From: Amycolatopsis thermalba
GTDB taxonomy: Bacteria; Actinomycetota; Actinomycetes; Mycobacteriales; Pseudonocardiaceae
DNA: 64,000 nt
Direction: 5' to 3'
NCBI RefSeq assembly: GCF_003385215.1
Contig: NZ_PQHW01000009.1
Location: forward strand, 1-64,000
In this document: positions 46,974 through 56,821 of the stretch, in pieces
Layout: the number at the start of each line of letters is the position of its first letter
How positions within the stretch are numbered: the stretch's first letter is position 1
Made by a program: the position numbers and the translations under genes
Notes under the pieces: model-generated
Told to the model about the DNA's origin: nothing
Databases searched by the model: none
Seen by the model: only the letters and a program-made list of their open reading frames with translations

Positions 46974-48213
46974 GAAGCTGCCGTCCGGCCGGTGGCGCGG
47001 CCTCTATCGCGACGCCGACGGCCGGAAGCGGCGCGTGTCCGGCACATTCGACCGGAAGTCCGACGCCCTGGACGCGGCGGTCGAGGAGCAGGCGAAGGCC
47101 AAGCGGAAGGCGGCCGCGGCCGACGGGAGGCTTTCCGCCCGGACGCCCTGGGGTGCGTGGTGGGAGATCGTGCGGGAGAACCGGCACTTCGAGTCCGACG
47201 CCGGCCGCACCGAGGCGGCGCTCGTCCGCGGGTACGTGATGCCGCGGTGGCGGGACGTGCCGCTGAACCAGATCACCCAGCGGGACATCCAGCGGTGGGT
47301 CGACCAGCTTGAGCGTGGCAAGGCGCCGGTCGACATGGTGGACCCGAAGTTCGAGCCGCGACCGCTGTCGGCGAGCTACGTGCAGCGGATCTACTCCCCG
47401 TTCCGGGTGTCCATCACCGCCGCCCTCGAGGAAGGCGTGCTCGACGCCAGCCCGTGCGCGGGGGTGAAGCTGCCGAAGCGGCAGAAGCGCCCTAAGAAGT
47501 TCGTCTCGACTGACGAGGCCACGAAGCTGGCCGCAGAGCTGCGCTCGGACTACGCCGACGCGGTGGCGTTCATGCTCGACACCGGCCTGCGTCCCGGCGA
47601 GCTCACCGGCCTGCATGCCCACCGCGTCGACCTCGACGCTGGCGTCATCACGGTCGCGGAGACCTACGTCTACCGCGAGAAGAAGATCCGCCCCTGGCCG
47701 AAGGACCGCGACGCCCGCGAGATCCCGCTGTCCGCCCGCGCCGTCGAGGTGCTGCGACGCCGCCTGGCCGGCCGCGACCTCCGGGAGCCGTGCGGCATCG
47801 AGCACATGCGCGGCGAGAAGTGCCGGCATCCGCTGGTGTTCCTCACCGACGCCAAGCGCCCGCTGAACCGCGACACCCTGGCCTACCACCTTCGCAAGGC
47901 GGCCGAGGCGGTCGGCGTCGAAGCGAAGTCCGGGTACGCGCTGCGCCGCGGGTTCGCGACCCGGCTTGCCGAGGGAGGCCTCGACGTGTTCCAGCTCGCC
48001 GAGGTGATGGGTCACGCCGACATCAACCTGTCCCGGGAGTACGTCCAGGCGACGAGCACGGCGCGCGCCCGCGTGCTGGCCGCGCTCGGTGACTCGCCGA
48101 AGCTCACCGCGATCGACGGTGGCGTGGGACGGCGTGGGACGGAGCGTGGGACGGACCTCGACAACCAGCCGTCCCGAAGCGCTCCCAAGCGAGACGATCA
48201 AGATGTAGTCTGA
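46960..48213 (+). CDS. int: Tyrosine recombinase / phage integrase
   Basis: A 417-residue integrase. The N-terminal AP2-like arm-binding part (KLPSGRWRGLYRDADGRKRR) and core-binding domain precede the catalytic domain: Arg in TGLRPGELTGLH near residue 209, the box II Arg in GYALRRGFATRL near 328, the MGHADINLSREYV segment with the nucleophile Tyr near 359. The usual box II His is Tyr here. GAGGAGG lies before the start; the gene begins inside the repressor end. It sits 110 bp from attR. Confidence 0.92.
   Translation: MASTEKLPSGRWRGLYRDADGRKRRVSGTFDRKSDALDAAVEEQAKAKRKAAAADGRLSARTPWGAWWEIVRENRHFESDAGRTEAALVRGYVMPRWRDVPLNQITQRDIQRWVDQLERGKAPVDMVDPKFEPRPLSASYVQRIYSPFRVSITAALEEGVLDASPCAGVKLPKRQKRPKKFVSTDEATKLAAELRSDYADAVAFMLDTGLRPGELTGLHAHRVDLDAGVITVAETYVYREKKIRPWPKDRDAREIPLSARAVEVLRRRLAGRDLREPCGIEHMRGEKCRHPLVFLTDAKRPLNRDTLAYHLRKAAEAVGVEAKSGYALRRGFATRLAEGGLDVFQLAEVMGHADINLSREYVQATSTARARVLAALGDSPKLTAIDGGVGRRGTERGTDLDNQPSRSAPKRDDQDVV
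48123..48152 (+). repeat. Right arm-type integrase repeats CGTGGGAC
   Basis: Three copies of CGTGGGAC at 48123-48130, 48133-48140 and 48145-48152 lie inside the last codons of the integrase gene. They match the copies next to attL, including the extended CGTGGGACGGACCT. Confidence 0.6.
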
Positions 48214-48296
48214 CCAGCACCAACGTCCCTAACTATTCCCCTAGGTTCCCTACGAGTCCCATTCCCGTTTCCGCAGGTCACGGCCGCTTTGACACG

Positions 48297-48376
48297 TGAT
48301 GTACGTGCACGAACCGTCGCGCGTGCAGCAGTCGAAGGACCTGGCCGACTTCGTGCGGTCGAGCAGCAACCGCTGA
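48297..48376 (+). pseudogene. Stranded 3' end of the S10 peptidase gene
   Basis: The reading frame MYVHEPSRVQQSKDLADFV then RSSSNR and stop is the original host C-terminus of the peptidase gene at 22,786, cut off by prophage insertion. It has no promoter or start of its own and is followed by the host terminator hairpin. Confidence 0.85.
48324..48345 (+). other. attR core
   Basis: The same 22 bp core as attL (24206-24227), within a longer homology 48297-48355. Confidence 0.88.
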
Positions 48377-48419
48377 CGAGTCGGGGGCCGCCTCGCGGTT
48401 CGAGGCGGCCCCCGACTCG
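48377..48419. terminator. Terminator of the interrupted peptidase gene
   Basis: CGAGTCGGGGGCCGCCTCG (48377-48395) and its perfect complement (48401-48419) form a 19 bp stem with a 5 nt loop. It immediately follows the stranded peptidase stop and no longer terminates the intact gene. Confidence 0.85.
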
Positions 48420-48517
48420 CGATAACGGATCAAGAACGGTGTTCAATTCGGTGAAACGACCGTTCCCGCCGTCCCGACACACCTTGGGTGAACGTTGATC
48501 AACCCCGAGAGGCGGCT

Positions 48518-48931
48518 ATGCGGGAGCGCAACAGGAGAACATGGCGGTGGGCGGCCGCGCCCGGAGCGGTTGTGCTCCTGGCGACCGTCGGTGCGTGCGG
48601 AGCCGGAACCTCGCCGGGAACGCCGGGCGGACCGACCGCGAGCAGTTCGGCGGCTCGGGCGAGCGCACCGAGTTCCGCGGCACGCACCACGGCCGGCTCG
48701 GCCGAGCTGATCACCGTGCCTGACGTGTCCGGGCTGAACCACCAGCAGGCCCAGGACACGATGCAGGCCGCTGGCCTGTACAACCTGCGCGAAGTCGACG
48801 GGAAGGGCCTCGGCCGGGTGCTCGTCGTCGACAGCAACTGGGTTCAGGTCGGCCAGGACCCGCCCGCGGGCACCAAGGTCACCGCGGACACGGTGATCAC
48901 CCTGACCGCGATCAAGTACACGGACCGCTGA
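48518..48931 (+). CDS. PASTA-domain lipoprotein
   Basis: A 137-residue exported lipoprotein. The signal segment ends in the lipobox VGAC near residue 27, a Ser/Ala/Thr-rich linker follows, and the last 65 residues form one PASTA domain (ITVPDVSGLNHQQAQDTMQA, WVQVGQDPPAGTKV, DTVITLTAIKY). PASTA domains bind peptidoglycan fragments or beta-lactams. A perfect palindrome GTTGATCAAC (48494-48503) lies just upstream. Confidence 0.85.
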   Translation: MRERNRRTWRWAAAPGAVVLLATVGACGAGTSPGTPGGPTASSSAARASAPSSAARTTAGSAELITVPDVSGLNHQQAQDTMQAAGLYNLREVDGKGLGRVLVVDSNWVQVGQDPPAGTKVTADTVITLTAIKYTDR

Positions 48932-48940
48932 ACGCGAGAA

Positions 48941-48986
48941 GGGCCGCCCCGCCACCACGGGAGCTCCACCGCCGGTGGGACGGCCC
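48941..48986. terminator. Terminator hairpin after the PASTA gene
   Basis: GGGCCGCCCCGCC from 48941 pairs with GGTGGGACGGCCC ending at 48986, with two G-T type mismatches. It lies between convergent genes. Confidence 0.6.
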
Positions 48987-49007
48987 ACCGCGATACTCAT
49001 CGCGCGG

Positions 49008-49166
49008 TCAGCCGCGCTCCTCGCGCCAGCGAACGGTCTCGACCGCGACGCTCACCACGGCCAGCACGCCGAGCAACCAGGCGACCCACGCGGGCCAGCC
49101 CAGTGCGAGCGCGGTGACGGACGAGCACACCGGTGTCACGGCGAAGATGTACGGGCGATGCCGCAT
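49008..49166 (-). CDS. Small membrane protein (52 residues)
   Basis: A short gene from the ATG at 49166 behind GAGGAGC. The product has two hydrophobic segments (YIFAVTPVCSSVTALALG and VAWLLGVLAVVSVAVETV) and ends WREERG. Many actinobacteria carry such orphan small membrane proteins; function unknown. Confidence 0.55.
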   Translation of the reverse strand: MRHRPYIFAVTPVCSSVTALALGWPAWVAWLLGVLAVVSVAVETVRWREERG

Positions 49167-49299
49167 GGCCGCTCCTCACTTTCCCGGTCCGGAACCGGTG
49201 ATCGCGTCCGAGAAGTATAGCCCTGCTGACCTGCCGTGACGGCGCTCTTGGGCGGCCGCCCCGGGGCATCCACGCTCCCCGGAGCGGCCCCTCGACACC

Positions 49300-51018
49300 T
49301 CAGCCGCGCAGGTACGCGGCTCCCCGGGTCATCGCTGCGTACGCGTCCACCGCTCCGTGGCCGTAGAAGCTGTTGAACGAAGGCGTTCCCTGGCAGGTCG
49401 CGGTGTACGTCGCGTCGCGGCCTTCGTCCAGGTAGTCCACCGTCGGTGGCACCGGGCACGGGATCTCCGCCGCCGTCCCCTCGATCACCCGCTGCACCGC
49501 GTCCGGGCTCATCGTGAGACCGCCGCGGCCCGCCCGGCCGTACTCGGACACGATCAGCGCCGCCACCCCCGTCGCGTGCGGGGCGGCCATCGACGTGCCC
49601 TGCAGGAACTGGTAGTACGCGACCCGGCCGTCCTTCGTGACCGCCTTCTGCACTCCCGCGGCCGCACCGTCGGGAGTCACGTCGCCGTCCGCGTCGATCA
49701 TGCCCTCCGCGACGCCCACGTTGCGCGGGTACGCGGACAGGATCTGGTTTTCGTTGGTGCGGTACCAGTCCGTGCCGAACCCGTCGCGGAAGAAGCCGCC
49801 CGGCGCGGACACCGAGATCTGCTCGGTGCCGTAGTTCGAGTAGTCCGCCTTCGCGCCGGACGGGCCGAACGCGGAGACCCCGATGGTGTGCGGCCCCTCG
49901 ACCGGCAGCGACAGGCAGGTCGCGTTGTCGATCGTGCGGGGGTGGTTCGACGACGCCGGGTAGTCCGGGCTCGTCGTGTCCGGCTGCGGGGCGCCCAGGT
50001 CGGTGTGCTGGTTGCCCAGCGCCGCGACCTCGGTGACGCCCTTGCGGTAGGCGTAGTTCATCGCCCGCGTCACGGCCTCGGTGATGGTGCGCTGCTCCAT
50101 CTGCTGCTCGGCCGAGTCGGCCGGGTTCGCGGCGCAGTTGTAGAGCCACGGGTCCACGTAGAAGGACATGTTGACGACGTCGATGCCCGCGTCGCCGGCG
50201 TAGGTCAGGGCGTCGACGACCGGCTGGAGGAAGAAGTACCCGGCGTCCTGGCCGGCGCGCAGGTTCACCAGCGTCACGTTCGGGGCGACCCCGGAGATGC
50301 CGAACCCGTCCGCGGCCGCGTCGATCGTGCCGGCGACGTGCGTGCCGTGCCCGTTGTCGTCGTGGTCGGCGGGGTCGACGCAGCCGCGGAACTCACACGG
50401 CCCGTCCACGACCGCGCCGGTCGGGTCGGCCGGGATGTCGCGGGTGAAGTTGCGGGACGCGGCGCGGTCGAAGTTCGGCGCGATGTCCGGGTGCGAGCCG
50501 TCGACGCCGGTGTCGATGACGCCGACCTTGACGCGCTTGTCGCCCGGCTGCACGGTGCGCGCCATGTCCGAGCGCACCGACTTCAGGCCCCACAGCTGGT
50601 CGTCCAGCGGGTCGGTGCCGGTGGCAGTGGTCGCGCCGCGGCTCCTCGGCGCCTGACGGCCTTCCTTTTCCACGTCGGACCGCTTCGGCGCGACCCTGCC
50701 GGTGGGCGCCTGGCCGATCGCCGTCGCCTTCGCCGCGCCGTAGACGTCGTCGTCGGCCGACACGCGCTGCACGAAACCGTTCGCCGGGGCGCTCGCGGTG
50801 ATCAGGCCGACCGCGCGGTTGGTGCGCAACACGGTTCCGCCGGCGTCGCGGATCGCCTGCTCGGCGGCGGCGACACTCTGCTCACCGGCGGCCAGCACGG
50901 TGAACTCCGTGACCGGCCCGGACGGCGCGGCGGGTTGGGCACTCGCGCTGGGAAGAACGACGGCCCCGCCGATCAGCGGGACCGCGAGCGCCGCGACGAG
51001 CAACCTGGTTCGTCTCAA
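49300..51018 (-). CDS. Secreted subtilisin-like serine protease (S8)
   Basis: A 572-residue protease. The TTG at 51018 is chosen because AGGAGG lies 6 bp before it; an ATG at 51033 would add five residues. A signal peptide (LLVAALAVPLIGGAVVLPSA) is followed by an I9-type propeptide, then the catalytic Asp in VGVIDTGVDGSHPDI, His in GHGTHVAGT and Ser in GTSMAAPHATG. It acts outside the cell. It is a single-gene unit. Confidence 0.9.
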   Translation of the reverse strand: MRRTRLLVAALAVPLIGGAVVLPSASAQPAAPSGPVTEFTVLAAGEQSVAAAEQAIRDAGGTVLRTNRAVGLITASAPANGFVQRVSADDDVYGAAKATAIGQAPTGRVAPKRSDVEKEGRQAPRSRGATTATGTDPLDDQLWGLKSVRSDMARTVQPGDKRVKVGVIDTGVDGSHPDIAPNFDRAASRNFTRDIPADPTGAVVDGPCEFRGCVDPADHDDNGHGTHVAGTIDAAADGFGISGVAPNVTLVNLRAGQDAGYFFLQPVVDALTYAGDAGIDVVNMSFYVDPWLYNCAANPADSAEQQMEQRTITEAVTRAMNYAYRKGVTEVAALGNQHTDLGAPQPDTTSPDYPASSNHPRTIDNATCLSLPVEGPHTIGVSAFGPSGAKADYSNYGTEQISVSAPGGFFRDGFGTDWYRTNENQILSAYPRNVGVAEGMIDADGDVTPDGAAAGVQKAVTKDGRVAYYQFLQGTSMAAPHATGVAALIVSEYGRAGRGGLTMSPDAVQRVIEGTAAEIPCPVPPTVDYLDEGRDATYTATCQGTPSFNSFYGHGAVDAYAAMTRGAAYLRG

Positions 51019-51033
51019 GGAACTCCTCCTCAT

Positions 51034-51356
51034 CAGGGTGAAGAGGAAGTTACCTCCGCGAACAGGCGAACCGGTACGAAAACCCTACCTTCGTCGGGTG
51101 CCGAACGGACCGCGCGCTCGGCGGCACCGGCCCCGGCGATCTGCCCGGCCTCGCCGAACGCGGGCGCTGCTCGGCCTCACGGGATTCGCCGGTATCGCCC
51201 CCGGCGGCGACCAGGCCGTGGCGGTTGCGCATCGCCGGCGGCCGCCGGCCGCCGCGTCCGGATTGGGGGTGCCGTCGATCATGACGGCGCCGAGTTCGAA
51301 TGCCTTGCCGCCGGCCTCCCCGCGGCCGACGTGAGCCGGGTCTGGCGAACCGTGGC
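51034..51356. other. Intergenic stretch without a supported gene
   Basis: Between the protease start and the exopolyphosphatase stop the sequence is GC-rich with some inverted Gly/Pro-coding runs. Open frames exist on both strands but none has a start with ribosome site and protein-like composition. It should hold the protease promoter. Confidence 0.5.
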
Positions 51357-52310
51357 TCAGACGAGCGAGAGCGCGATACCGTCGAGGATGTCGTGCTCGC
51401 TGACGACCAGCTCGGCCGGCCCGCCGCGGCGGCCGATCTCCTCGGCGAGGATCTGCACGATCAGCCCGCCGCCGCCGATGACGTCCACCCGGCCGGGGTG
51501 GATCACCGGGTTCGCGGCGCGCGCCTCGTGGTCGGCCTCCAGCAGCTGTCCGGACACGCGCGTGATGTCGGCCGGGGTCAGGCGCGACAGGTGCGTCCGC
51601 TCCGAGTCGTACTCGGGCAGGTCCTGCGCCACCGCCGACAGCGTGGTCACCGTGCCCGCGACACCAATCCACGTCCGGGCCTTCGACACGTCCACCACGT
51701 CGAACGCCTCGGCCAGCACGCCGGTCGCGAACTCGCGCGCGGCGACGATCTCGTTGGAGGTGGGCGGGTCCGACTGCAGCGCCCGCTCGGTGATCCGCAC
51801 GCAGCCGATGTCCACCGACTTCGCCGCGGTGATCGAGGCGCGCTTGCCGTCCCAGTCGCCGAGCACCAGCTCGGTCGAGCCGCCGCCGACGTCGACCACC
51901 AGGAACGGCCCGTCGTCGGGGTCCTGCTCGCCGACCGCGCCCAGGAACGACAGCCGGGCCTCCTCGTCGCCGGAGATCACCTCGGCTTCGACGCCCAGCA
52001 CCTCCCGCGTCATCGCGAAGAACTCGTCGCGGTTGCTCGCGTCGCGGGTCGCCGAGGTGGCGACCATGCGCACCTTCTCCACGCCCTTGCGGCGCGCGGC
52101 GATGGTGTAGTCCGTCAGCGCGTCACGGGTGCGCTGCAGCGCCTCGGGAGCCAGCCGGCCGCTGGCGTCCACGCCCTGCCCGAGCCGCACGATCCGCATC
52201 TCCCGATGCAGGTCACGCAGGTCGAAGGTGCCGTCGTGACGCTCGGTCAGCTCGGCCACCAGCAGACGGATGGAGTTCGTTCCACAGTCGATCGCGGCAA
52301 CACGGGGCAT
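51357..52310 (-). CDS. ppx: Exopolyphosphatase (Ppx/GppA family)
   Basis: A 317-residue ASKHA-fold phosphatase. The phosphate loops AIDCGTNSIRLLVAEL at residues 6-21 and VVDVGGGSTELVLG near 135-148 are diagnostic. The size is that of the short actinobacterial Ppx1 form. It degrades polyphosphate or pppGpp. It follows the transglycosylase gene at 9 bp, in the conserved eno-ftsB-DUF501-ppx neighbourhood. Confidence 0.88.
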   Translation of the reverse strand: MPRVAAIDCGTNSIRLLVAELTERHDGTFDLRDLHREMRIVRLGQGVDASGRLAPEALQRTRDALTDYTIAARRKGVEKVRMVATSATRDASNRDEFFAMTREVLGVEAEVISGDEEARLSFLGAVGEQDPDDGPFLVVDVGGGSTELVLGDWDGKRASITAAKSVDIGCVRITERALQSDPPTSNEIVAAREFATGVLAEAFDVVDVSKARTWIGVAGTVTTLSAVAQDLPEYDSERTHLSRLTPADITRVSGQLLEADHEARAANPVIHPGRVDVIGGGGLIVQILAEEIGRRGGPAELVVSEHDILDGIALSLV

Positions 52311-52319
52311 GCGCCCACC

Positions 52320-53477
52320 CTACGGGGTGGGCCCGGTCGTCGATCCCGTGGTCGAGGTCTCCGCGCCCGTCTCCGGCGGCGCGCACGGCGACGGCGTCTC
52401 CGATGCCGGGGGTGTCGTGGTGGTGGTCGTCGAGGTCGGCGACGTGGTGGTCTCGCAGGTCGGCGAGGTTTCCGGTGGCGTGGTCGTCGTCGTGGTTGTC
52501 GTGGTCGTGGTCGTCGTGGTGCTGCCGGTGGTCGTGGTGGTGTTCAGGTCGGTGCGCCCGGCCGGCGAGGACGGGGTGGTGACCGGTGGGGCCGCGAGGA
52601 TCGTCGGCGGCGGCGTCACCGCGGGCGGGGTGGGGACGGCGGTCGCGGAGGGCGCGCCGATCGGCACGTCGCTGTCCGGCAGCAGTGCGACGCCGCTGCG
52701 GTAGGCCTCGGCCCAGCGGATCACGGTCTCGACGTAGGCGTCGGAGTTGTTGTAGCGGTAGATGGCGGCGCGCAGCTGGGCCGGGTCGGCGAGGTCCAGT
52801 CCGCCGGAGCACAGGTAGCGCGCGGTGGCCAGGGTGGCGTCGTAGATGTTGTTCGGATCGGCGACGCCGTCGTGGTTGCCGTCGGCGGCGTAGAAGTTCC
52901 AGGTGGTCGGGATGAACTGGGTGGGGCCGACCGCGCGGTCCCACACCGTGTCGCGGTCCCAGCGGCCGTCGTCGCTGTCCGGGATCGCGGCCACCGGGCC
53001 GACGCCGTTGAGCTGCGGGCCGAGGATGGGCTCGCGGGTGGTGCCGTTCGCGTCGACGTACCCGCCGCGCGCGTGGTTGGACTCGATGCGGCCGATGCTC
53101 GCGATCAGCGCCCAGTCGATGTGGCAGTCCGGCCGTTCGAGGGCCATCAGGTCGGCGGCGTTGCGGTAGGCCTTGAGCGCGGTGCCGGGGATGCCGAGCG
53201 GGCCGGCGGGGAGTTCCTCGGCGGGCACTGGTTCCGGCGGTTTGGGCAGCTCGCCGTTGACGCTGACGCGCAGGATCTCCGGTGGCGACCCTTGTACTGG
53301 GCCGATCGCGCGGGTCTGGTCGACCGGCGTGGTGGTCGACCAGGTCTCGGTGCCCCCGCCTGCCAGGCCGGCCGGGATGACGGCGAGGACGCCCCCCATC
53401 GCGGCGAGCGTGGTCTTGTGGGCGAGGCCGATTCTTCGCGCCTTGCGGCGGGCAGCCCTCACACGAGTCCGGCGCAC
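52320..53477 (-). CDS. Lytic murein transglycosylase with Thr-rich tail
   Basis: A 385-residue exported protein: a basic N-terminus, one TM/signal segment (TLAAMGGVLAVIPAGLAGGG), an MltB/SLT-type domain around residues 105-240 (CHIDWALIASIGRIESNHAR holds the catalytic Glu, then AVGPTQFIPTTW), and a C-terminal tail of about 130 residues rich in Thr, Pro and Ser, including long Thr runs at 52,430-52,560. It cuts glycan strands of peptidoglycan. GGGAGGG precedes the GTG. Confidence 0.85.
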   Translation of the reverse strand: MRRTRVRAARRKARRIGLAHKTTLAAMGGVLAVIPAGLAGGGTETWSTTTPVDQTRAIGPVQGSPPEILRVSVNGELPKPPEPVPAEELPAGPLGIPGTALKAYRNAADLMALERPDCHIDWALIASIGRIESNHARGGYVDANGTTREPILGPQLNGVGPVAAIPDSDDGRWDRDTVWDRAVGPTQFIPTTWNFYAADGNHDGVADPNNIYDATLATARYLCSGGLDLADPAQLRAAIYRYNNSDAYVETVIRWAEAYRSGVALLPDSDVPIGAPSATAVPTPPAVTPPPTILAAPPVTTPSSPAGRTDLNTTTTTGSTTTTTTTTTTTTTTPPETSPTCETTTSPTSTTTTTTPPASETPSPCAPPETGAETSTTGSTTGPTP

Positions 53478-53764
53478 ATTCTCTTCCCTCCCCGAGCAGA
53501 CGACACATCCGATGCTGAACGGCAGGATGTGAAGTCCGTGTTACTGCATGGTGCATCGCGGCGAGGGGGCGGAAGTGTTAGCCGGAAGTTCCAAAGCCGG
53601 TGGCGGTTCTTGTCGGCCGGATGCGGGTTTTGGCTCGTACGAACGGACCATTCGTGGGTGAGCGAGGGGAATCTCGTGGAGCGCGAGGTGCCCAGCCGCG
53701 TGCCGTTGAACGGACCTTTCAAGCGGCGCGCGGCCAGTGGACGTTTTGGTTGGTGCGCGAGCGG

Positions 53765-54248
53765 CCCACTCGGACGGTTGCGAACGGTCAGCTCGCGCGG
53801 TTGCCACTGGCCCACTCACGCGGGAACGAGCGGGCCACTCACGCGGTTGCCACTGGCCCACTCACGCGGGAACGAACGGCCCACTCACGCGGTTGCCACT
53901 GGCCCACTCACGCGGGAACGAACGGCCCACTCACGCGGCTGCCACTGGCCCACTCACGCAGGAACGAACGGCCCACTCACGCGGCTACGACTGGCCCACT
54001 CACGCGGGAACGAACGGCCCACTCACGCGGTTGCCACTGGCCCACTCGCACAAGTGCGAGCCGTCCACTCGCGCGGTTGCGAGCCGGTCCGCTCGCATGG
54101 TTACGACTGGTCCACTCACGCGGGGTTGAACGGTCCGCTCCCGCAGGACCGAACGGTCCACTCACGCGAGCACGACTGACCCACTCGCACGAGATCGAAC
54201 CGTCCACTCGCCCGGTTGCGACTGGCCCATTCACGCGAGAGCGGGCGC
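53765..54248. repeat. Tandem array of 23 bp units, about 21 copies, intergenic
   Basis: The 53,478-54,355 interval has no supported gene. From 53765 it is a tandem repeat of CCCACTCACGCGG + five variable bases + ACTGG or ACGG. Units 3-12 alternate between a TTGCCACTGG and a GAACGAACGG type, making a 46 bp higher-order period; flanking units are degraded. There are no unique spacers, so it is not CRISPR. Since 23 is not a multiple of three, open frames across it are artefacts. Confidence 0.8.
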
Positions 54249-54355
54249 TGGTTCCCCCGCGAGTGCGGGAGCCGCGAGTACGGGCGCCACAACCGCCCCC
54301 CTCCGACCCAGACCCCAGCCCCCACGGGCGGACCGCCGCGAACGACCCCAGGCGG

Positions 54356-54877
54356 CTACCCCTCCGCGGCGCCGGCCGCGCAGTCGCCGCTTGGCCAGTC
54401 GTCCTTCAGCAGCTCCAGCGTCTCGTCGCCGAAGGGGTTCACCCCCGGGCCCATCGCGAGGCTGTGCGCGAGGTGCACGTGCAGACACTTGACCCGCCCC
54501 GGCATGCCGCCCGCCGTGACCTCGTGCCCCAGCGGCTCCAGCGCGTCCCGCTGGGCGAGGTACGACTCGTGCGCCCGCCGGTAGGCCGCCGCCAGCTCCT
54601 CATCGACCGCGAGCCGGTCGGTCATCTCCTTCATGATCCCGGACGCCTCGAGCCGCCCGACCAGCGACGTCAGCCGGGGGCACGTCAAGTAGTACAGCGT
54701 CGGGAACGGGGTGCCGTTCTCCAGCCGCGGGTTGGTCTGCACGACGGACGGGTGCCCGCTCGGGCAGCGCGCGGCCACCGCCCGCAGCGCACGCGCGGGC
54801 CGTCCGAGCTGCTCGGAGATGATGATCCGGTCGGCCTCGGTGACCGGTTCGAACGAGGGCAGGTCCGTCTTGCTCAC
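54356..54877 (-). CDS. DUF501 protein
   Basis: A 173-residue DUF501 protein: ADRIIISEQLGRPARALRAV, RCPSGHPSVVQTNPRLENGT, PTLYYLTCPRLTSLVGRLEA and the C-terminal VKCLHVHLAHSLAMGPGVNP. It is conserved next to ftsB and eno in actinobacteria; function unknown. The GTG at 54877 lies 27 bp after the ftsB stop. Confidence 0.88.
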   Translation of the reverse strand: MSKTDLPSFEPVTEADRIIISEQLGRPARALRAVAARCPSGHPSVVQTNPRLENGTPFPTLYYLTCPRLTSLVGRLEASGIMKEMTDRLAVDEELAAAYRRAHESYLAQRDALEPLGHEVTAGGMPGRVKCLHVHLAHSLAMGPGVNPFGDETLELLKDDWPSGDCAAGAAEG

Positions 54878-54904
54878 GAACCCATTGTCGCAGCCACCGC
54901 CCGC

Positions 54905-55447
54905 TCAACCGCCGACGGTGCTCCACAGCTGCTGGTACCACGCGCCGTCACCGGAGGCCACCGGGTCCGGCTGCGCCTGCTCCTGCGCCTTGGGCGCGTC
55001 CTCGGGCAGCTGCACCATGTAGGGCGTCTCGCCGGGCATGACGTACCGCAGCCGCCGCCGTGCCTCCGCCTCGACCTGCGCCGGGTCGGACACCGCGGCC
55101 TTGCGCTGCTCCAGCAGTGCGACGTCGTGCTGCAGCTGCGCCTGCCGCTGCTCCTGCTCGGCCACCTCGGCGCGCTGCGCGAGGTAGGTGCGCAGCGGCA
55201 CGGCGACCGTGAACGCCAGCGCGCACACCACGATCGCGAGCACCGCGGCCCGCCGCGTCGTGGACATCCCGAGCACGCGCGCCGCACCGGTGCCCGGCTT
55301 CCCCTGGCTCCGGCGCAGGCGCGCCTTCCCGGCGGCGACCCGCCGGGCGAGCTGCGGACGGCGCGCGGGCGCCCCCTCCGCACGACGGGCCGGTGAGCCC
55401 TCCGTGCGGCGGGGGCGCCTCGCGCGCTGGGTTCCGCGTTGCGTCAT
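54905..55447 (-). CDS. ftsB: FtsB/DivIC-type septum formation initiator
   Basis: A 180-residue bitopic protein: a long Arg/Pro-rich cytoplasmic N-terminus, one TM helix (AAVLAIVVCALAFTVAVPL), then a coiled coil (RAEVAEQEQRQAQLQHDVAL) and the conserved EARRRLRYVMPGET motif of FtsB/DivIC. It belongs to the divisome. It follows enolase at 9 bp. Confidence 0.85.
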   Translation of the reverse strand: MTQRGTQRARRPRRTEGSPARRAEGAPARRPQLARRVAAGKARLRRSQGKPGTGAARVLGMSTTRRAAVLAIVVCALAFTVAVPLRTYLAQRAEVAEQEQRQAQLQHDVALLEQRKAAVSDPAQVEAEARRRLRYVMPGETPYMVQLPEDAPKAQEQAQPDPVASGDGAWYQQLWSTVGG

Positions 55448-55456
55448 CTACCCCGG

Positions 55457-56752
<1,296 letters not shown>

Positions 56753-56821
56753 TCATCGGTTTGTCCAGCGAAGACGCGACCAGCGTAGCCGCCATCGCCG
56801 TTCACCCGGTGGAGGCACGCG

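Larger units (their letters stand above)
24206..48345. mobile_element. HK97-type siphovirus prophage, about 24 kb
   Basis: The element is bounded by a 22 bp identical core (attL 24206-24227, attR 48324-48345). It contains a tyrosine integrase next to attR, an excisionase-like gene, a repressor, a replication module, a complete head-tail set (small and large terminase, portal, protease, HK97 capsid, connectors, tail tube, chaperones, tape measure, tail tip) and a lysis set. Nearly all genes run leftward with 1-4 bp overlaps. No disrupted gene is seen except the intended chaperone frameshift. Confidence 0.93.

Noticed and set aside
24206-48345. Integrative conjugative element instead of a phage
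   Set aside because: There are no transfer, relaxase or FtsK-type genes, while a complete head-tail set is present.
51085-51356. Small gene between the protease and exopolyphosphatase
   Set aside because: Candidate frames lack ribosome sites and protein-like composition; the interval is listed as non-coding.
53765-54248. CRISPR-like regular repeats
   Set aside because: Units are 23 bp in direct tandem without unique spacers, and no cas genes are nearby.
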